Assembly: GCA_963575745.1 (NCBI GenBank)
Contig: CAUYUJ010000891.1
Span: forward strand, 1,360,993-1,424,992
Length of the DNA: 64,000 nucleotides
Origin: Prorocentrum cordatum
Taxonomy: Eukaryota; Sar; Dinophyceae; Prorocentrales; Prorocentraceae
Direction of reading: 5' to 3'
Positions 40,989 to 49,905 of the stretch are shown here, piece after piece. The notes beneath the pieces are model-generated. The model searched no databases. It was not told the DNA's origin and saw only the letters and a program-made list of their open reading frames with translations. The first letter of the stretch is position 1. The number at the start of each line of letters is the position of its first letter. The position numbers and the translations under genes are program-made.

Positions 40989-41239
40989 GACTCTAAAGTG
41001 AGCTGGGCGTTGCATGTGAGTGGGAACGAGCGTGCATCCGCGGCTGCTTGGCTCAAAGCGGTCGGCCGCCCAGATCTAACTACACCTCAGCGCGAGGTGT
41101 ACCACTTGCCATCGATACCAAAACTACTTGGGATGGCTCGACCCCTACTACTGGGACTATCGCTATTACGGTACAACACAGCGGGAGCTAGGCTTCGCCT
41201 AAGGCGAAGCTGCTGGTTGGGCCTCCAAACCTTTTTCAA
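40989..41239 (+). repeat. 3' long terminal repeat
   Basis: Partner of 28233-28483. It keeps a perfect eight-base-arm hairpin GCTTCGCC-TAA-GGCGAAGC near 41193 that has decayed in the 5' copy, and the ACCTCAGCGCGAGGT hairpin. Confidence 0.85.
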
Positions 41240-42057
41240 CCGGGGACTTCCTGGAGCCCGCCAGGTGTCATCTGGTCGCCCAGCCACCGCCAGGCCCAAA
41301 CCTCCGACGATTTGTTTTTTTCAGTCGCGGCAGCGTTTGCTGAAGTTCGGCATCCGGGCCCCGCTTTCGCGCCTGGGGGCAATCGAAAGCGGATCCGGGT
41401 TGCAGATTCGCCCCCAGGGAAGCGGTCGGGACCGCCTTCGTCATGGCAAAATCTCCAGGCATCCAGCGGTTCCCCGGCGAGGTCGAGGCGGTTGTGTTTC
41501 ACGATGTGTTGCCGGGCTCCTGGGGACAAGTTTCGGGCCCCAGGACCGCCGACAACAACTCGAGGATGAGAAGCAGCTGTCTGTTGGGTTCGTCCTCCCC
41601 CTCCCTGCCGCGCCACCGCCTGCTCCCACCAGTCGGCACACTGCCGCGCCGCGCGCGTGGGCCTTTTCATGCCCCGGGAGATACCGAGCCGCTGGATGTC
41701 TGTGTCGAAACGGGCGGCCTGTTCTCCATGGGGGGACCATCTCTCGCGTGCCTGATGGCCCCAGAGCAATCCAGGGAGGAAAAAACACCCAGACCCAATA
41801 ATTGGCGTTTACTAGACGGCCCTGGGCGTTGACTAGCAGCCCTTGTCCTGTGCGAAACCTTCTTTGGGCGCGTGCACTAAACGATTTCGCGTGTCGGGGT
41901 GGTTATTATGGGGGGGGACTTTTGACCTCGAGTAAAGAAACGGACCCCCGAGGCCGAGATAGAGGGACACCGGATTCGTTGCTCGCCTGGGGAGCGTCCG
42001 CTCGGTGGCGCGTGGTCCCCGGGCCCTGGGGGTGGCAACGAAACGACCGCGGCACAG
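41240..42057. other. Intron remainder after retroelement; R1-type sequence
   Basis: R1-like segments at 41330-41560 (GAAGTTCGGCATCCGGGCC, CAAGTTTCGGGCCCC). No exon supported until the GCACAG acceptor at 42057. Confidence 0.5.
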
Positions 42058-42192
42058 GTTCGACAGCTGGTCCGACGTCTTCAAGACGTGCCGGGCGTCG
42101 TGCCACGTGCCAGGGATACACCTGTGCCCGTACCGGCACAACGGCCGCGGCTACTTCGACGGCATGGTCTGGAGCTCGCTGCTGGTGCCCTG
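42058..42192 (+). CDS. Patatin-like phospholipase, catalytic Asp exon
   Basis: After GCGGCACAG the frame reads FDSWSDVFKTCRASCHVPGI, then HNGRGYFDGMVWSSLLVPW. The A-S-C/S-x-x-P segment and the G-x-x-x-DG motif are the second half of the Ser-Asp dyad in patatin-like hydrolases (usual form DGG or DGA; here DGM). Together with the upstream TGRVRVLLTR exon this supports the family call. The exon joins in phase to 42534. Confidence 0.6.
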
Positions 42193-42533
42193 GAGCTCAG
42201 AGGAGGAAGAGGTGCTTGCCGATACCGCTGCCCCTGCCCTGGGCGTCGCCTTCCTGCGGCCTCCCGGGAGGCCCTCGCCGCCACGGCCCGGTCCGCTTCA
42301 CGATCCTGGCCAGCACGCGCCCCAGGAGAGCTCCCTGGGGAGCAGCGGCATCGGCATCCCAGAACACCACCACCGCGGAAACCACAACCGGGGCCCCAGG
42401 CCTCGTCCTTCCGCGGCCTTCTGCGAGCCGCATCGATCTGTGATGGCCCCCCGGGGGCCCGACGAGGGGCGAGAACACGCCCACCGCGAAGAAGCTGCAG
42501 GGCCCAGGTCTGAGGGCCGAGGGCTCCCCCCAG
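42193..42533 (+). other. Intron with GA-AG ends and GGAGC at both borders
   Basis: 341 bp. GGAGC occurs at 42192-42196 and 42533-42537, in the same phase. Cutting at the repeat gives GAGCTC...CCCCAG, a GA-AG intron, and restores the frame W-S-G-N-D-L. An R1-family piece fills the middle (42360-42480). Confidence 0.6.
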
Positions 42534-42725
42534 GAGCGGCAACGACCTGGAGCTCGTGGTCAAGGTCTCCGCCGTCTCCGCGCCGCTGGCGGACATCCGC
42601 GCGCCCCTCAGCCCGCCGTGGTGGATCGTGCTGCCCCCGGGCGTCGACGCCCTCCGGGGCCTCTTCTGGCTGGGCTACCGGGACGCGGCGCGCTTCTTCG
42701 CCATCCCGCCCCCCAGCTCGAAGAA
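42534..42725 (+). CDS. Patatin-like phospholipase, C-terminal region exon
   Basis: The frame reads SGNDLELVVKVSAVSAPLAD, IRAPLSPPWWIVLPPG and LRGLFWLGYRDAARFF. In PNPLA-type proteins the DG motif is followed by a V-x-V-S-P-F-x-x-x-x-D-I strand, an aromatic/Pro stretch and a G-Y-x-D-A helix, which this matches. The end is uncertain; the frame turns basic (SSKKHKRHGH) before a stop-rich region. A later island at 43448 may be a tail exon of the same gene. Confidence 0.55.
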
Positions 42726-42934
42726 GCACAAGCGGCACGGGCATACCCCAGACTTCGTAAATAAAGGGAGGGGGGTCTCATTTCGGGGGGGGTCTCTTCC
42801 AGGCCAGCTCGGAGGGCCTGGGGGGGTCTGGGGACGATGTTTTGGAGGGTTCTCCCACGGGGGGGGTCTGAAACGGCTTGTCTTGGAGGGTCCAGACCCC
42901 CTCCCTTTTATTACGAAGTCTGGCGTAGGCATAC

Positions 42935-43060
42935 TCGAAGGTTCCGCGCGGCACAGGTCGGTGCCGGGCCCCCCATGGTGGCGCCGCCCCCGGCGCGCCC
43001 CGCGCGCCAGGAACGGGGCCAGCGCCGATCCAAGACAATCCGCGCGGGGCTCCGAAAGTT
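42935..43060. mobile_element. Introner/MITE-like element, copy 4
   Basis: Core GGCGCGCCCCGCGCGCCAGG, right arm CCAGCGCCGATCCAAGACAA then TCCGCGCGGGGCTCCGAAA; the left arm is diverged (TTCCGCGCGGCACAGGTCGG). It lies downstream of the last clear patatin-like exon and may mark another intron. Confidence 0.65.
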
Positions 43061-43447
43061 TATGTTTACGGTGGGGACGTTATTCAGAAACCTTCCGAAA
43101 AGCTGGGCCATCGTTCCTTGTCCAACTTGTCGGAAAGCTGGCCCAGTCTCCTGAGCACGTTCGCCCTCCAGCGTTAACAGCAGACCTTGACCCAGGCTTG
43201 TGTCGAGAAATTTCTGGGAGGCTGGCGCAGATGTCTTGGAGGATAGGCTTCTTCATCACATGTTCGGCGGCACAGTCGGGGCGCTGAAGAAGGAACTCTT
43301 TTCGTTGGGGAGGGGCTCGGTGTTCCTTGATTGTTTTACAGGTTGCCTTGGGTTTTCCTGAGGTTGTCCATGGGAAATCGAACTTTCACTTATAGGAAAA
43401 AGGGGCCCCGTTCCTTGTTTAGGGTTCCTTGGGTCAACGCCCCGACT
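43061..43447. other. No gene seen
   Basis: AT-richer sequence with TTCCTTG-type short repeats. Nothing supported. Confidence 0.45.
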
Positions 43448-43590
43448 GTATGCTGGTGCCGCTCTGTCCCTCTTCGACCCCAGCCCCTTCGAGCAGTGCA
43501 GGTGCCGGAACGCCGCCTCGGCGCCTCGGCGGGCCTCCCCCGAGGCGCAGGACAGCAGCAGCGGCGACGCCCCCGAGGTCAGGGGCAGTG
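43448..43590 (+). CDS. Exon-like island, Cys/Ala/Ser-rich
   Basis: The frame reads GAALSLFDPSPFEQCRCRNA then ASAPRRASPEAQDSSSGDAP. It is of normal composition at its start, then disordered. It could be a C-terminal tail exon of the patatin-like gene or part of the next gene; there is no family evidence. Confidence 0.3.
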
Positions 43591-43599
43591 CGTGGGGGG

Positions 43600-44060
43600 G
43601 GGGGGGGGGGCATCGATGGGGGCAACGGTACCCTCAGGGGGGATTTAGTGTGGACCCCCAATCACCTCCTCCTCCTCCTCCTCCTCCTCCTCCTCCTCCT
43701 CCTCCTCCTCCTCCTCCTCCTCCTCCTCCTCCTCCTCCTCCCCCCCTTTCCTGGCGCGCGGAGCGCCGCCAGGGAGCCGCAGCACCTGGTCTCTCGGCGG
43801 TGATCAGCACTGGCCCCAAAACCTAAAAAGCACTGGTCCGAATGATAGGGAGCTGTCAGGATCAAGTGTTTCAGTGACCCCCTAGGGTTCGGGGGGGGGA
43901 GAGGGAGGGCTTCGAGGTTCGAGGTTCGAGTTCCTTCGGCATCTTCCTCGGTGCTCGGCGGTTGTCCAGCCTCGGCGTCGCCTTCAAGCGGCTGCGCCTC
44001 GCCAGGAGCGCTCGGCGGGGCCCAGGATCGCTCCGAGCCGCCGCTGGACAGTCGAGTTCT
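43600..44060. repeat. G run, (CTC)n tract and flank
   Basis: A run of 14 G at about 43597-43610, (CTC)n at 43664-43742, then unique sequence with GAGGTTC repeats. A possible basic peptide frame at 43960-44050 is too weak to call. Confidence 0.6.
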
Positions 44061-44232
44061 GGTCCGAAAACCAGGGGGATAGGCTCGGGGGGGGGACGCA
44101 TCGACCCCCGATCGCCCCTTCATCGCCGGGGAGGTCCCGACAGCCCGCTCCGCCAAGGAGCCCGCAGCTTCGCTATGATGGGGGCTTGTTGCCGATCTAT
44201 CAGCGATGGATCTCCAATTCCTGCTCGACGCT
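44060..44232. repeat. Repeat R4, second copy
   Basis: Matches 18178-18330 in order: GGGGGATAGGCTCGGG, ACGCATCGACCCCCGATCGC, then GATCTATCAGCGATGG. Confidence 0.55.
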
Positions 44233-44283
44233 TCTTCCTCCTCCTCCTCCTCCTCCTCCTCCTCCTCCTCCTCCTCCTCCTCG
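44233..44283. repeat. (TCC)n microsatellite
   Basis: 17 TCC units directly upstream of an exon acceptor; probably acts as its polypyrimidine tract. Confidence 0.9.
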
Positions 44284-44305
44284 GGGCACGGCTTCGGCCA
44301 GCCAG

Positions 44306-44453
44306 GTGGACCCCCTGCTCAAGAGCCGCACGGCGAAGCACGACTTGGCGAGGACGCTGCTCGTCCGCGACGTGCCGCTGGGCCCCGAGGGGGTCCGGCT
44401 GCCGGAGCGGGACCCGGCGACGGGGCAGCCCGTCGAGGAGCTGATCCCCCGAG
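44306..44453 (+). CDS. Exon of unknown tail-anchored protein
   Basis: After TCGGCCAGCCAG the frame reads VDPLLKSRTAKHDLARTLLV, RDVPLGPEGVRLPERD and PATGQPVEELIPRG. Composition and length are those of a normal exon. No family recognised. It is followed at 44648 by an inverted-repeat element and at 44789 by a terminal exon in the same phase class, so the two may be neighbouring exons of one gene. Confidence 0.5.
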
Positions 44454-44647
44454 GGCCAAAAAACGGTGCAGACCTACACCTTAGGCGATGCTTAAGAAAA
44501 CTTAAGTTTTTGGCCAGAGTCTCGATTATTCTTAACGTTTCAATGTAAATCTTAAGCTTTTAATAGGAACGTTGGGTTTTTATTCAAGTTCTGAGACTAT
44601 GAATTTCTTAACCCATGATTTCTTAAGCATTTCGCAGGGTGTACGCC

Positions 44648-44762
44648 TTCGGAGGTCCGCGCGTGTTTTTTCTTGGACGGGAGCTGGCCCCCCGCTGGCG
44701 ACGCGCCAGGGTAGGGGGGTCCAGCGCCGATCCCAAAGAACCGCGCGGAGCCCCGCAAGCTT
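44648..44762. mobile_element. Introner/MITE-like element, copy 5
   Basis: Left arm TTCGGAGGTCCGCGCG, core CGCTGGCGACGCGCCAGGG, right arm GGTCCAGCGCCGATCCC then AACCGCGCGGAGCCCC. It sits between two coding pieces about 330 bp apart, where an intron is expected. Confidence 0.7.
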
Positions 44763-44788
44763 GTGTTTGTGCGTTGTTCTGCTCCTCG

Positions 44789-44893
44789 ATGATCGCCTGC
44801 TACCGGACAGCCGTCGCCCGGAGCCACAGGGTGGCGGCGTTGCTGGCCGCGGCCGCCGTGGTGGTGGCCGCAGCGCTCTCCGCTGCGTACTAG
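44789..44893 (+). CDS. Terminal exon with C-terminal hydrophobic helix
   Basis: The frame reads MIACYRTAVARSHRVAALLA then AAAVVVAAALSAAY and stops at TAG 44891-44893. The roughly 20-residue Ala/Val/Leu stretch preceded by Arg/His is a typical C-terminal membrane anchor. The acceptor is not clear; coding may begin slightly before the Met. It is the only convincing natural stop codon of a host gene in the window. Confidence 0.45.
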   Translation: MIACYRTAVARSHRVAALLAAAAVVVAAALSAAY

Positions 44894-45396
44894 GGCGCGC
44901 CCTCGGCCTCACAGACCCCTGAAGCAGACCAAAAACTACCTGAAGGCACTCCTGCCCGAAGACGGCCTAGCAGTGTTATGTGTGGTCGTTTTCGGAATCG
45001 CAGGTCGGACTGATATGTGGCTATACCAAGTTTGGGGAAGTGTACTTTGCACTTTCCTAGAATGTGCTTCGTGCCGTATTCTTTCGATACATTCGCATAC
45101 GATGGGGGCGTTCGTTGAGGAATGTGCCCAGGAGGTCTCTGGGGCTTCCGACCCTGGAGGGTTCCTTATCTGATGAGGGCGGCGGTGATACCCATGGCCA
45201 AGCCTAAATTGGTGTTCCAGCAGCTTCCAGTCCCTGGATTTCTTACGCAACGATTATTTACTCAATGCCCTTGCCGCGTTTCAGACGTAGGAAAATGTTG
45301 TTCGTGCGTTCCTACATGTTGTGTTCGCGAGTTGAGTGTTGCAGGTTCCGCATCGAACTCCTCTCACCCGGTGTTCTCTTCGTCCTCCTCCATTGT
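44894..45396. other. Intergenic, AT-richer, no gene
   Basis: Follows the stop of the previous gene. No coding piece supported. It ends at a spliced-leader relict. Confidence 0.5.
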
Positions 45397-45417
45397 CCGT
45401 GGCCATTTTGGCTCAAG
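45397..45417 (+). other. Relict dinoflagellate spliced leader, near intact
   Basis: 20 of 21 bases match the conserved spliced leader; the one change is A to G at its fifth base (CCGTGGCC...). All of CCATTTTGGCTCAAG is intact. Spliced leaders are added in trans to mRNA, so a genomic copy away from SL RNA genes indicates a reintegrated cDNA. Downstream sequence (GCCAAAACCAAAATGATATT) shows an ATG, but the frame from it has no recognisable domain. Confidence 0.85.
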
Positions 45418-45814
45418 GCCAAAACCAAAATGATATTACATGAATTGCTTCAGCGGTGTAGGCTCCCATGCGAGCATCCAGTTGTTCCTTGGGTGGGTGA
45501 AAGTGGGGGTCGGCCGCAGGGTCCCGGCAATGATGTCTTTATGGGCCATGAATGGGCGATGCATCCTCGATTGCTGTGGTCGGCGGGGGAACTAATGGAA
45601 GCCCCCCGCTTGCACCCATGCGCGATACTTGAAAGGAAAGGAAGCAAGGGGGCGGGGGGCTCGGGAAAGGCGACGAAGGCAACGTGCGCTGAGGGCGCAG
45701 AAAGAAAAGGCTGGAACACACGAAAGCGGTCATGTGAGTGTCGAAGTCTGCCCAGCCAATCTGACATGCGGAACAAAACGCCTCAGTGTTGGGGATCTTG
45801 AAGGCCAGGGCAAA
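45418..45814 (+). other. Possible retrocopy body downstream of SL relict
   Basis: An ATG 13 bases after the relict opens a frame of about 125 codons with low-complexity Lys/Gly parts and no domain. I do not call it a gene. If the relict marks a retrocopy, its coding part has decayed or is non-coding. Confidence 0.3.
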
Positions 45815-46042
45815 ATGTGAATTCACATTGTGGGGGAAAGCAACATGCGAATTCACATTTTGGGAAAAAGGAAAATGTGAATTCACATTTTGGAACAAAG
45901 GAAAATGTGAATTCACATTTTGGAATTTTGTGTAGGATTCTTTATGAAAGGGGCCAGAATGTGAATTCACATTTGGGGAAAAAGGAAACTGTGAATTTAC
46001 ATTTTGGGAAAAAGGAAAATGTGAATTCACATTTTGGGAGAA
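45815..46042. repeat. Tandem array of AAATGTGAATTCACATTT palindromes
   Basis: Seven copies of an 18-22 bp palindrome centred on GAATTC, spaced about 30 bp (one gap of about 55), separated by TTGGGAAAAAGGAAA-like spacers. Copies near 45880, 45902 and 46018 are perfect; others have one or two changes, one of which breaks the centre (GAATTT). Confidence 0.9.
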
Positions 46043-48582
46043 AAGTGGGCCCCAATCCAAATCTGTCTTGGGGGTCGAGAAGTCATCGTTTGGGAACATA
46101 CACGATCATCAATCGCACAATCAAGACATACTTGCACTCCACTTCGCTGCCCCACGCGCAATATGCATGAACCCCCGCACGCATGAACGATAATGGATGG
46201 ACGGCGCGTGTGCCCGCGCGGGCAACGCGCGGGCACGAACGACTGGCCCTCAATGACCGCCAACATTGGATGCCAATCGTACCCGTTCACATACATGAAC
46301 GATACATTGAGCATACATGGGCCATTCAGCCCCCATTGAAGACACCCTGTTGCAGACCCCCTCTTTCACCCTCCAAGTTGTTGATGTTTTCTCGCGCAAG
46401 TCCCACGCCAAGGTTGGCATTCCATCTTCCAAGCCCAGCGCCCGCCATTGCTGCAGCGCTGGCCTCCGTAACTTGCACACGTGCATGCTGCTCTTTGTCT
46501 TCGTGCAGTGGTCTCAGTACACCATCGCGACGCATGTCTACACTCGTGTTGCCAAGCCTCCTCTTCGACAACGTCTCCTGGACATCGGCGCCCAGCAGTA
46601 CCTCATTTCACCACGATTGCAGGCATGGAATCAGAAAGCAGCCGAAGTAGCAGAAGTGATGGCGGACGCAGACAACATTCACCACATCAACGACGGAGAG
46701 CAACGGACACTAGTCAAAAAAGAGTCGCAGCGGAGGAGAGGGTCGAACACGCAGTGACCGCAAAGATCGGCATCGTGGCAGGCGCCCTGACCAGCAGAAC
46801 GCGATGGGCATTCAGAACATCGGGCTGACTGTCAGGAACGAGACAAACACTTTCATCGTAAACAAGCAGGTCGGGACCGCGGGCCCAGTAGAAGAACTGG
46901 ACCTTCATCTGGCAGAACGGACCACCTTTTCAACAATGAGGTCCATGGCGAGACCCAAATGCTCACCGTCCCGCCGAACATGCTGGGGCTAGTGGTGGCC
47001 TCGCCGTTGCAGCAGCTCCTCGGCAATATGTTGTCTCCCTTCGTGGAGTCCAGTGGCTTGAAGCTGCAGCTACGTCCCCTTCCCAACCTGGGCCAAGTGG
47101 TCCTGCTGTCCCTGCCAAAGCTCATGCCGACGTGGAAGGCATGCCCATGCCCCCCTGAGCTCGCTCCGCACCCTCCTGCTGATCTACAATTTGGCTGCAC
47201 TGCGGGAAGCAAGAACAGATTGCACCAGCGACGGCGCAGCTCACTGACACAGCGAACCTCCTCATAAGGGAGCAGCAGCAACAGCTGGCTTTCAACTGCC
47301 AGGTGCAGGAACCCCGCCAGCACTGCAGGCAGAACATTGCGCACCTTGAGCCGCATGGCCGCAGCATACATGATTTGCAAGAACGAGCACACAAAGCCGA
47401 AGCTGATCAACAACGAACGCGGGCACACATCGCATCAATGGACGCTACCCTGTCTATGGCAGAGGCACCAACACCCTTTGACTTACAACGGATGGCAGAC
47501 GGGAACGAGCGACAGACCCCACCAGGTTCAGCAATGGAGCGCCCCGTGCGATCGTATTGCAGTCGGCGTGTGTTGTTCGGGATCAGTGGATTACTGTTTA
47601 TGGCGCTCTTCCTGGCCAAGACGGCTAAACGGTGACACCCCACAGCTCATAGTATACTTACAAGTGTTGGGTGGAACAAGTTGTTGGATGGCCTTATCGA
47701 AAGCACTTCGTACCACAGCAGGGCCACAAGACACAGCTGGAGCATAAACACCCGTCTTCGTTGACACAAACAAGGGCCCCGAATAAGGATGATTGGAATG
47801 TGAAACGAAGCGTTTGCAGAGCATCACCCAAGAGAAACATGTTGGATACACGATTGAAGCCCAATGACCGAGAGGTGCCATCATTATTGGCACTTTTTCT
47901 TTTTCGTGGTGGCCGAAATCCAAGGTGCAGAGGAGCCATCGAGTCTCCATTGGGGTGGAGCAGAACTTACGAAGTTTCCCATGCACAAGACTTTTTGGCG
48001 GAGGCGTTTAGCAAGGCATTCGCGAGGTGGTCGTCGTGGAGCGCAGCGCCTTCGGGTACATGCGACATGCGGTATGGTCGCCAGCTGGAACGCTGGAAGC
48101 CCCGTGCGCTACAGACCGTTCAGGCGCGAAGCCCAAATCCAACAAGCTCGCGACGCTCATTAGAAGAAAAGCTGACATTTGGATCCAAGGATGCCGCTGG
48201 AGCCAAGACATGCACGAGGACACGGTCGCATCCTACCAGTGCCCACACAAGGTGTTCTGCATCCACGCCCCGCGTATTTCTGGCGGCATTGCCGTCCACA
48301 TTCCGCAAGATCAGCGACGTGAGGGTAATCTAGAAATTCCATGTTCACTTGAAAAGTTCAATCATTGGCGCATCGCTTTGCCCCCGATTACGAACCAGAA
48401 GGGCGACGTCACATACCGTGGCCATGTTCGCTGCGCACACCGTCGGGATCGATGCAGGGCGCCAGAGTTCGATTCAGAATCGCTGGGGGAACTTGGTACG
48501 CTGGAATCGTGAGGACTCGCCGCGTGGGGTCATTTTCGCAGCTGGTGGCTGGTGGTTTCAACGCACGCGCTGGGATCCTGGC
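46043..48582. other. No assignable gene; possible decayed retroelement frames
   Basis: Composition is even and several 100-codon frames look protein-like, for example 47303-47635 with a probable coiled coil (LQERAHKAEADQQRTRAHIA) ending in a hydrophobic segment, and 48027-48512. Frames change every few hundred bases. I recognise no reverse transcriptase, endonuclease or capsid. It may be a decayed non-LTR element, but that is a guess. Confidence 0.3.
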
Positions 48583-49045
48583 TCCCCCATGGCTCTCTCA
48601 TGCCTCCCTCATGGTTCCCTCATGGCTCCCCAATGGCTCCACCGTGGTTCCCCATGGCTCCTGCACGGCTCCCGCATGGTTCCTTCGTGACTCCCTCATG
48701 GGTCCCTCATGTCTCCCCTATGTCTCCCTCATGGCTTCCTCATGATTCCTTCATGGCTCCCGCATCGCTCCCGCACGGCTCCCTCATGGCTCCCTCACGG
48801 CTCCTTCATGGTTCCCTCATGTTTTCTTCATGGCTCCCCAATGGCTAAATCGTGGTTCCCTCATGGCTCCCGCACGGCTCCCTCATGGTTCTCTCGTGAC
48901 TCCCTCATGGGTCCCTCAGGTCTCCCCCATGTCTCCCTCATGGCTTCCTCAGGATTCCTTCATGGCTGCCCCATCGCTCCCGCACGGCTCCCTCATGGCT
49001 CCCTCACGGCTCCCTCATGGCTCCTTTCTGGTTCATTGATGGCTC
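48583..49045. repeat. CTCATGGCTCC minisatellite
   Basis: About 38 units of 11-12 bp (CTCATGGCTCC, CGCACGGCTCC), with a larger-order repeat of about 215-220 bp: the CTCCCTCATGGGTCCCTCA segment near 48690 recurs near 48908. Frames are artefacts. Confidence 0.9.
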
Positions 49046-49436
49046 CTGCATGACTTCCTCGTGGCAGCTCCCTCGTGAATCCCGCGTGGCTTCCCCGGTA
49101 GCCTTTCGGCAGCTTTTCGGCCGCCGTGAGGCCCCCCAGAAGGCCCCCAGGAGGCCTCCAGACTGCCTCGTCCACAGTCCAAGTCTGCTCCTCCTCCTCC
49201 TCCTCCCCCCTCTCCTCCTGAGTGCCACCCGCCGGCCTGGATGCAGCCTGAACGCCACCACACTGAAAACCAAGCACAACAGCACACAACGCTTCGGACG
49301 AATACCCTTGGGCCGATGGCAATCCCAGAAGTTCTCCCGGCATTAACATGTTGCCCCCATCTTGTGGTGTTGGGTTCTCGTGATGGAGAGAGCACCCCGC
49401 GTTCCTCATCCTCCTCCGCCTCCTCCGCCTCCGCCT
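49046..49436. other. No gene seen
   Basis: Short GGCCCCC-type repeats and a CTCC tract (49190-49215), then unique sequence. Nothing supported. Confidence 0.45.
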
Positions 49437-49880
49437 CCTCCTCCTCCTCCTCCTCCTCCTCCTCCTCCTCCCGCTGCCTCCCTCCCCCTCCTCCTCTCAT
49501 CCTCATCATCACCAGCAGCATCAGCATCAGCATCACCAGCATCATCATCATAATCATCATCAGCAGCAGCATCAGCATCATCAGCATCAGCATCATCATA
49601 ATAATCATCATCATCCTCCTCATCATCATCATCAGCAGCAGCAGCATCATCGTCATAAGCATCATCAGCATCATCAGCATCACCAGCATCATCATAATAC
49701 TCATCATCAGCATTATCATCAGCATCATCATCAGAATCATCATCATCAGCATCATCATCATCAGTATCATCAGCATATTCGACATCATCAGCAGCAGCAG
49801 CATCAGCATCAGCATCAGCATTAGCATCAGCATCAGCATCAGCATCAGCATCGTCAGCATCGCCATCCGCCTCATCGTCA
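49437..49880. repeat. (TCC)n then (CAT/CAG)n microsatellites
   Basis: TCC at 49437-49480, then ATCATC/AGCATC to 49870, some 370 bp. Confidence 0.92.
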
Positions 49881-49905
49881 TCCGCATGGCGGCAGCGCCC
49901 CATTT

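Larger units (their letters stand above)
28233..41239 (+). mobile_element. Decayed LTR-type retroelement, about 13.0 kb
   Basis: Terminal direct repeats of about 250 bp (28233-28483 and 40989-41239) are roughly 93% identical. Between them, in order on the + strand: PBS-like site, Gag, zinc knuckle, a long unassigned part, Tpt1/KptA-like segment, Pro-rich part, RING-H2, retropepsin-like domain, methyltransferase-like segments A and B, integrase and its C-terminal domain. Integrase form resembles Ty1/copia-related elements known from Symbiodiniaceae. I found no reverse transcriptase or RNase H; only about 220 bp separate the last coding remnant from the 3' repeat. Several stops and frameshifts make it inactive as it stands. 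No convincing target-site duplication or purine tract was found. Confidence 0.85.
28023..42057 (+). other. Putative 14-kb intron holding the retroelement
   Basis: Bounded by two exons that continue each other in the patatin-like family. It holds the 13-kb retroelement in the same orientation as the gene, plus about 800 bp of R1-type sequence at the 3' side. The 3' border GGCACAG|GTTC is good; the 5' border is approximate. Confidence 0.5.

Noticed and set aside
40940-41005. Polypurine tract before the 3' LTR
   Set aside because: The sequence is pyrimidine-rich on the coding strand, so it does not qualify.
28220-41250. Target-site duplication around the retroelement
   Set aside because: No matching 4-6 bp on both sides for any plausible terminus; the borders are uncertain by a few bases.
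41312-41832. Exon for the patatin-like gene just after the retroelement
   Set aside because: Frames overlap R1-family repeat text found at unrelated sites.
46043-48512. Non-LTR retrotransposon ORF
   Set aside because: Protein-like frames exist but I could not identify endonuclease or reverse transcriptase motifs; left as unassigned.
48583-49045. Protein of repeated MAPSWLPHGS-like units
   Set aside because: Direct translation of the CTCATGGCTCC minisatellite; no start context or conserved flanks.
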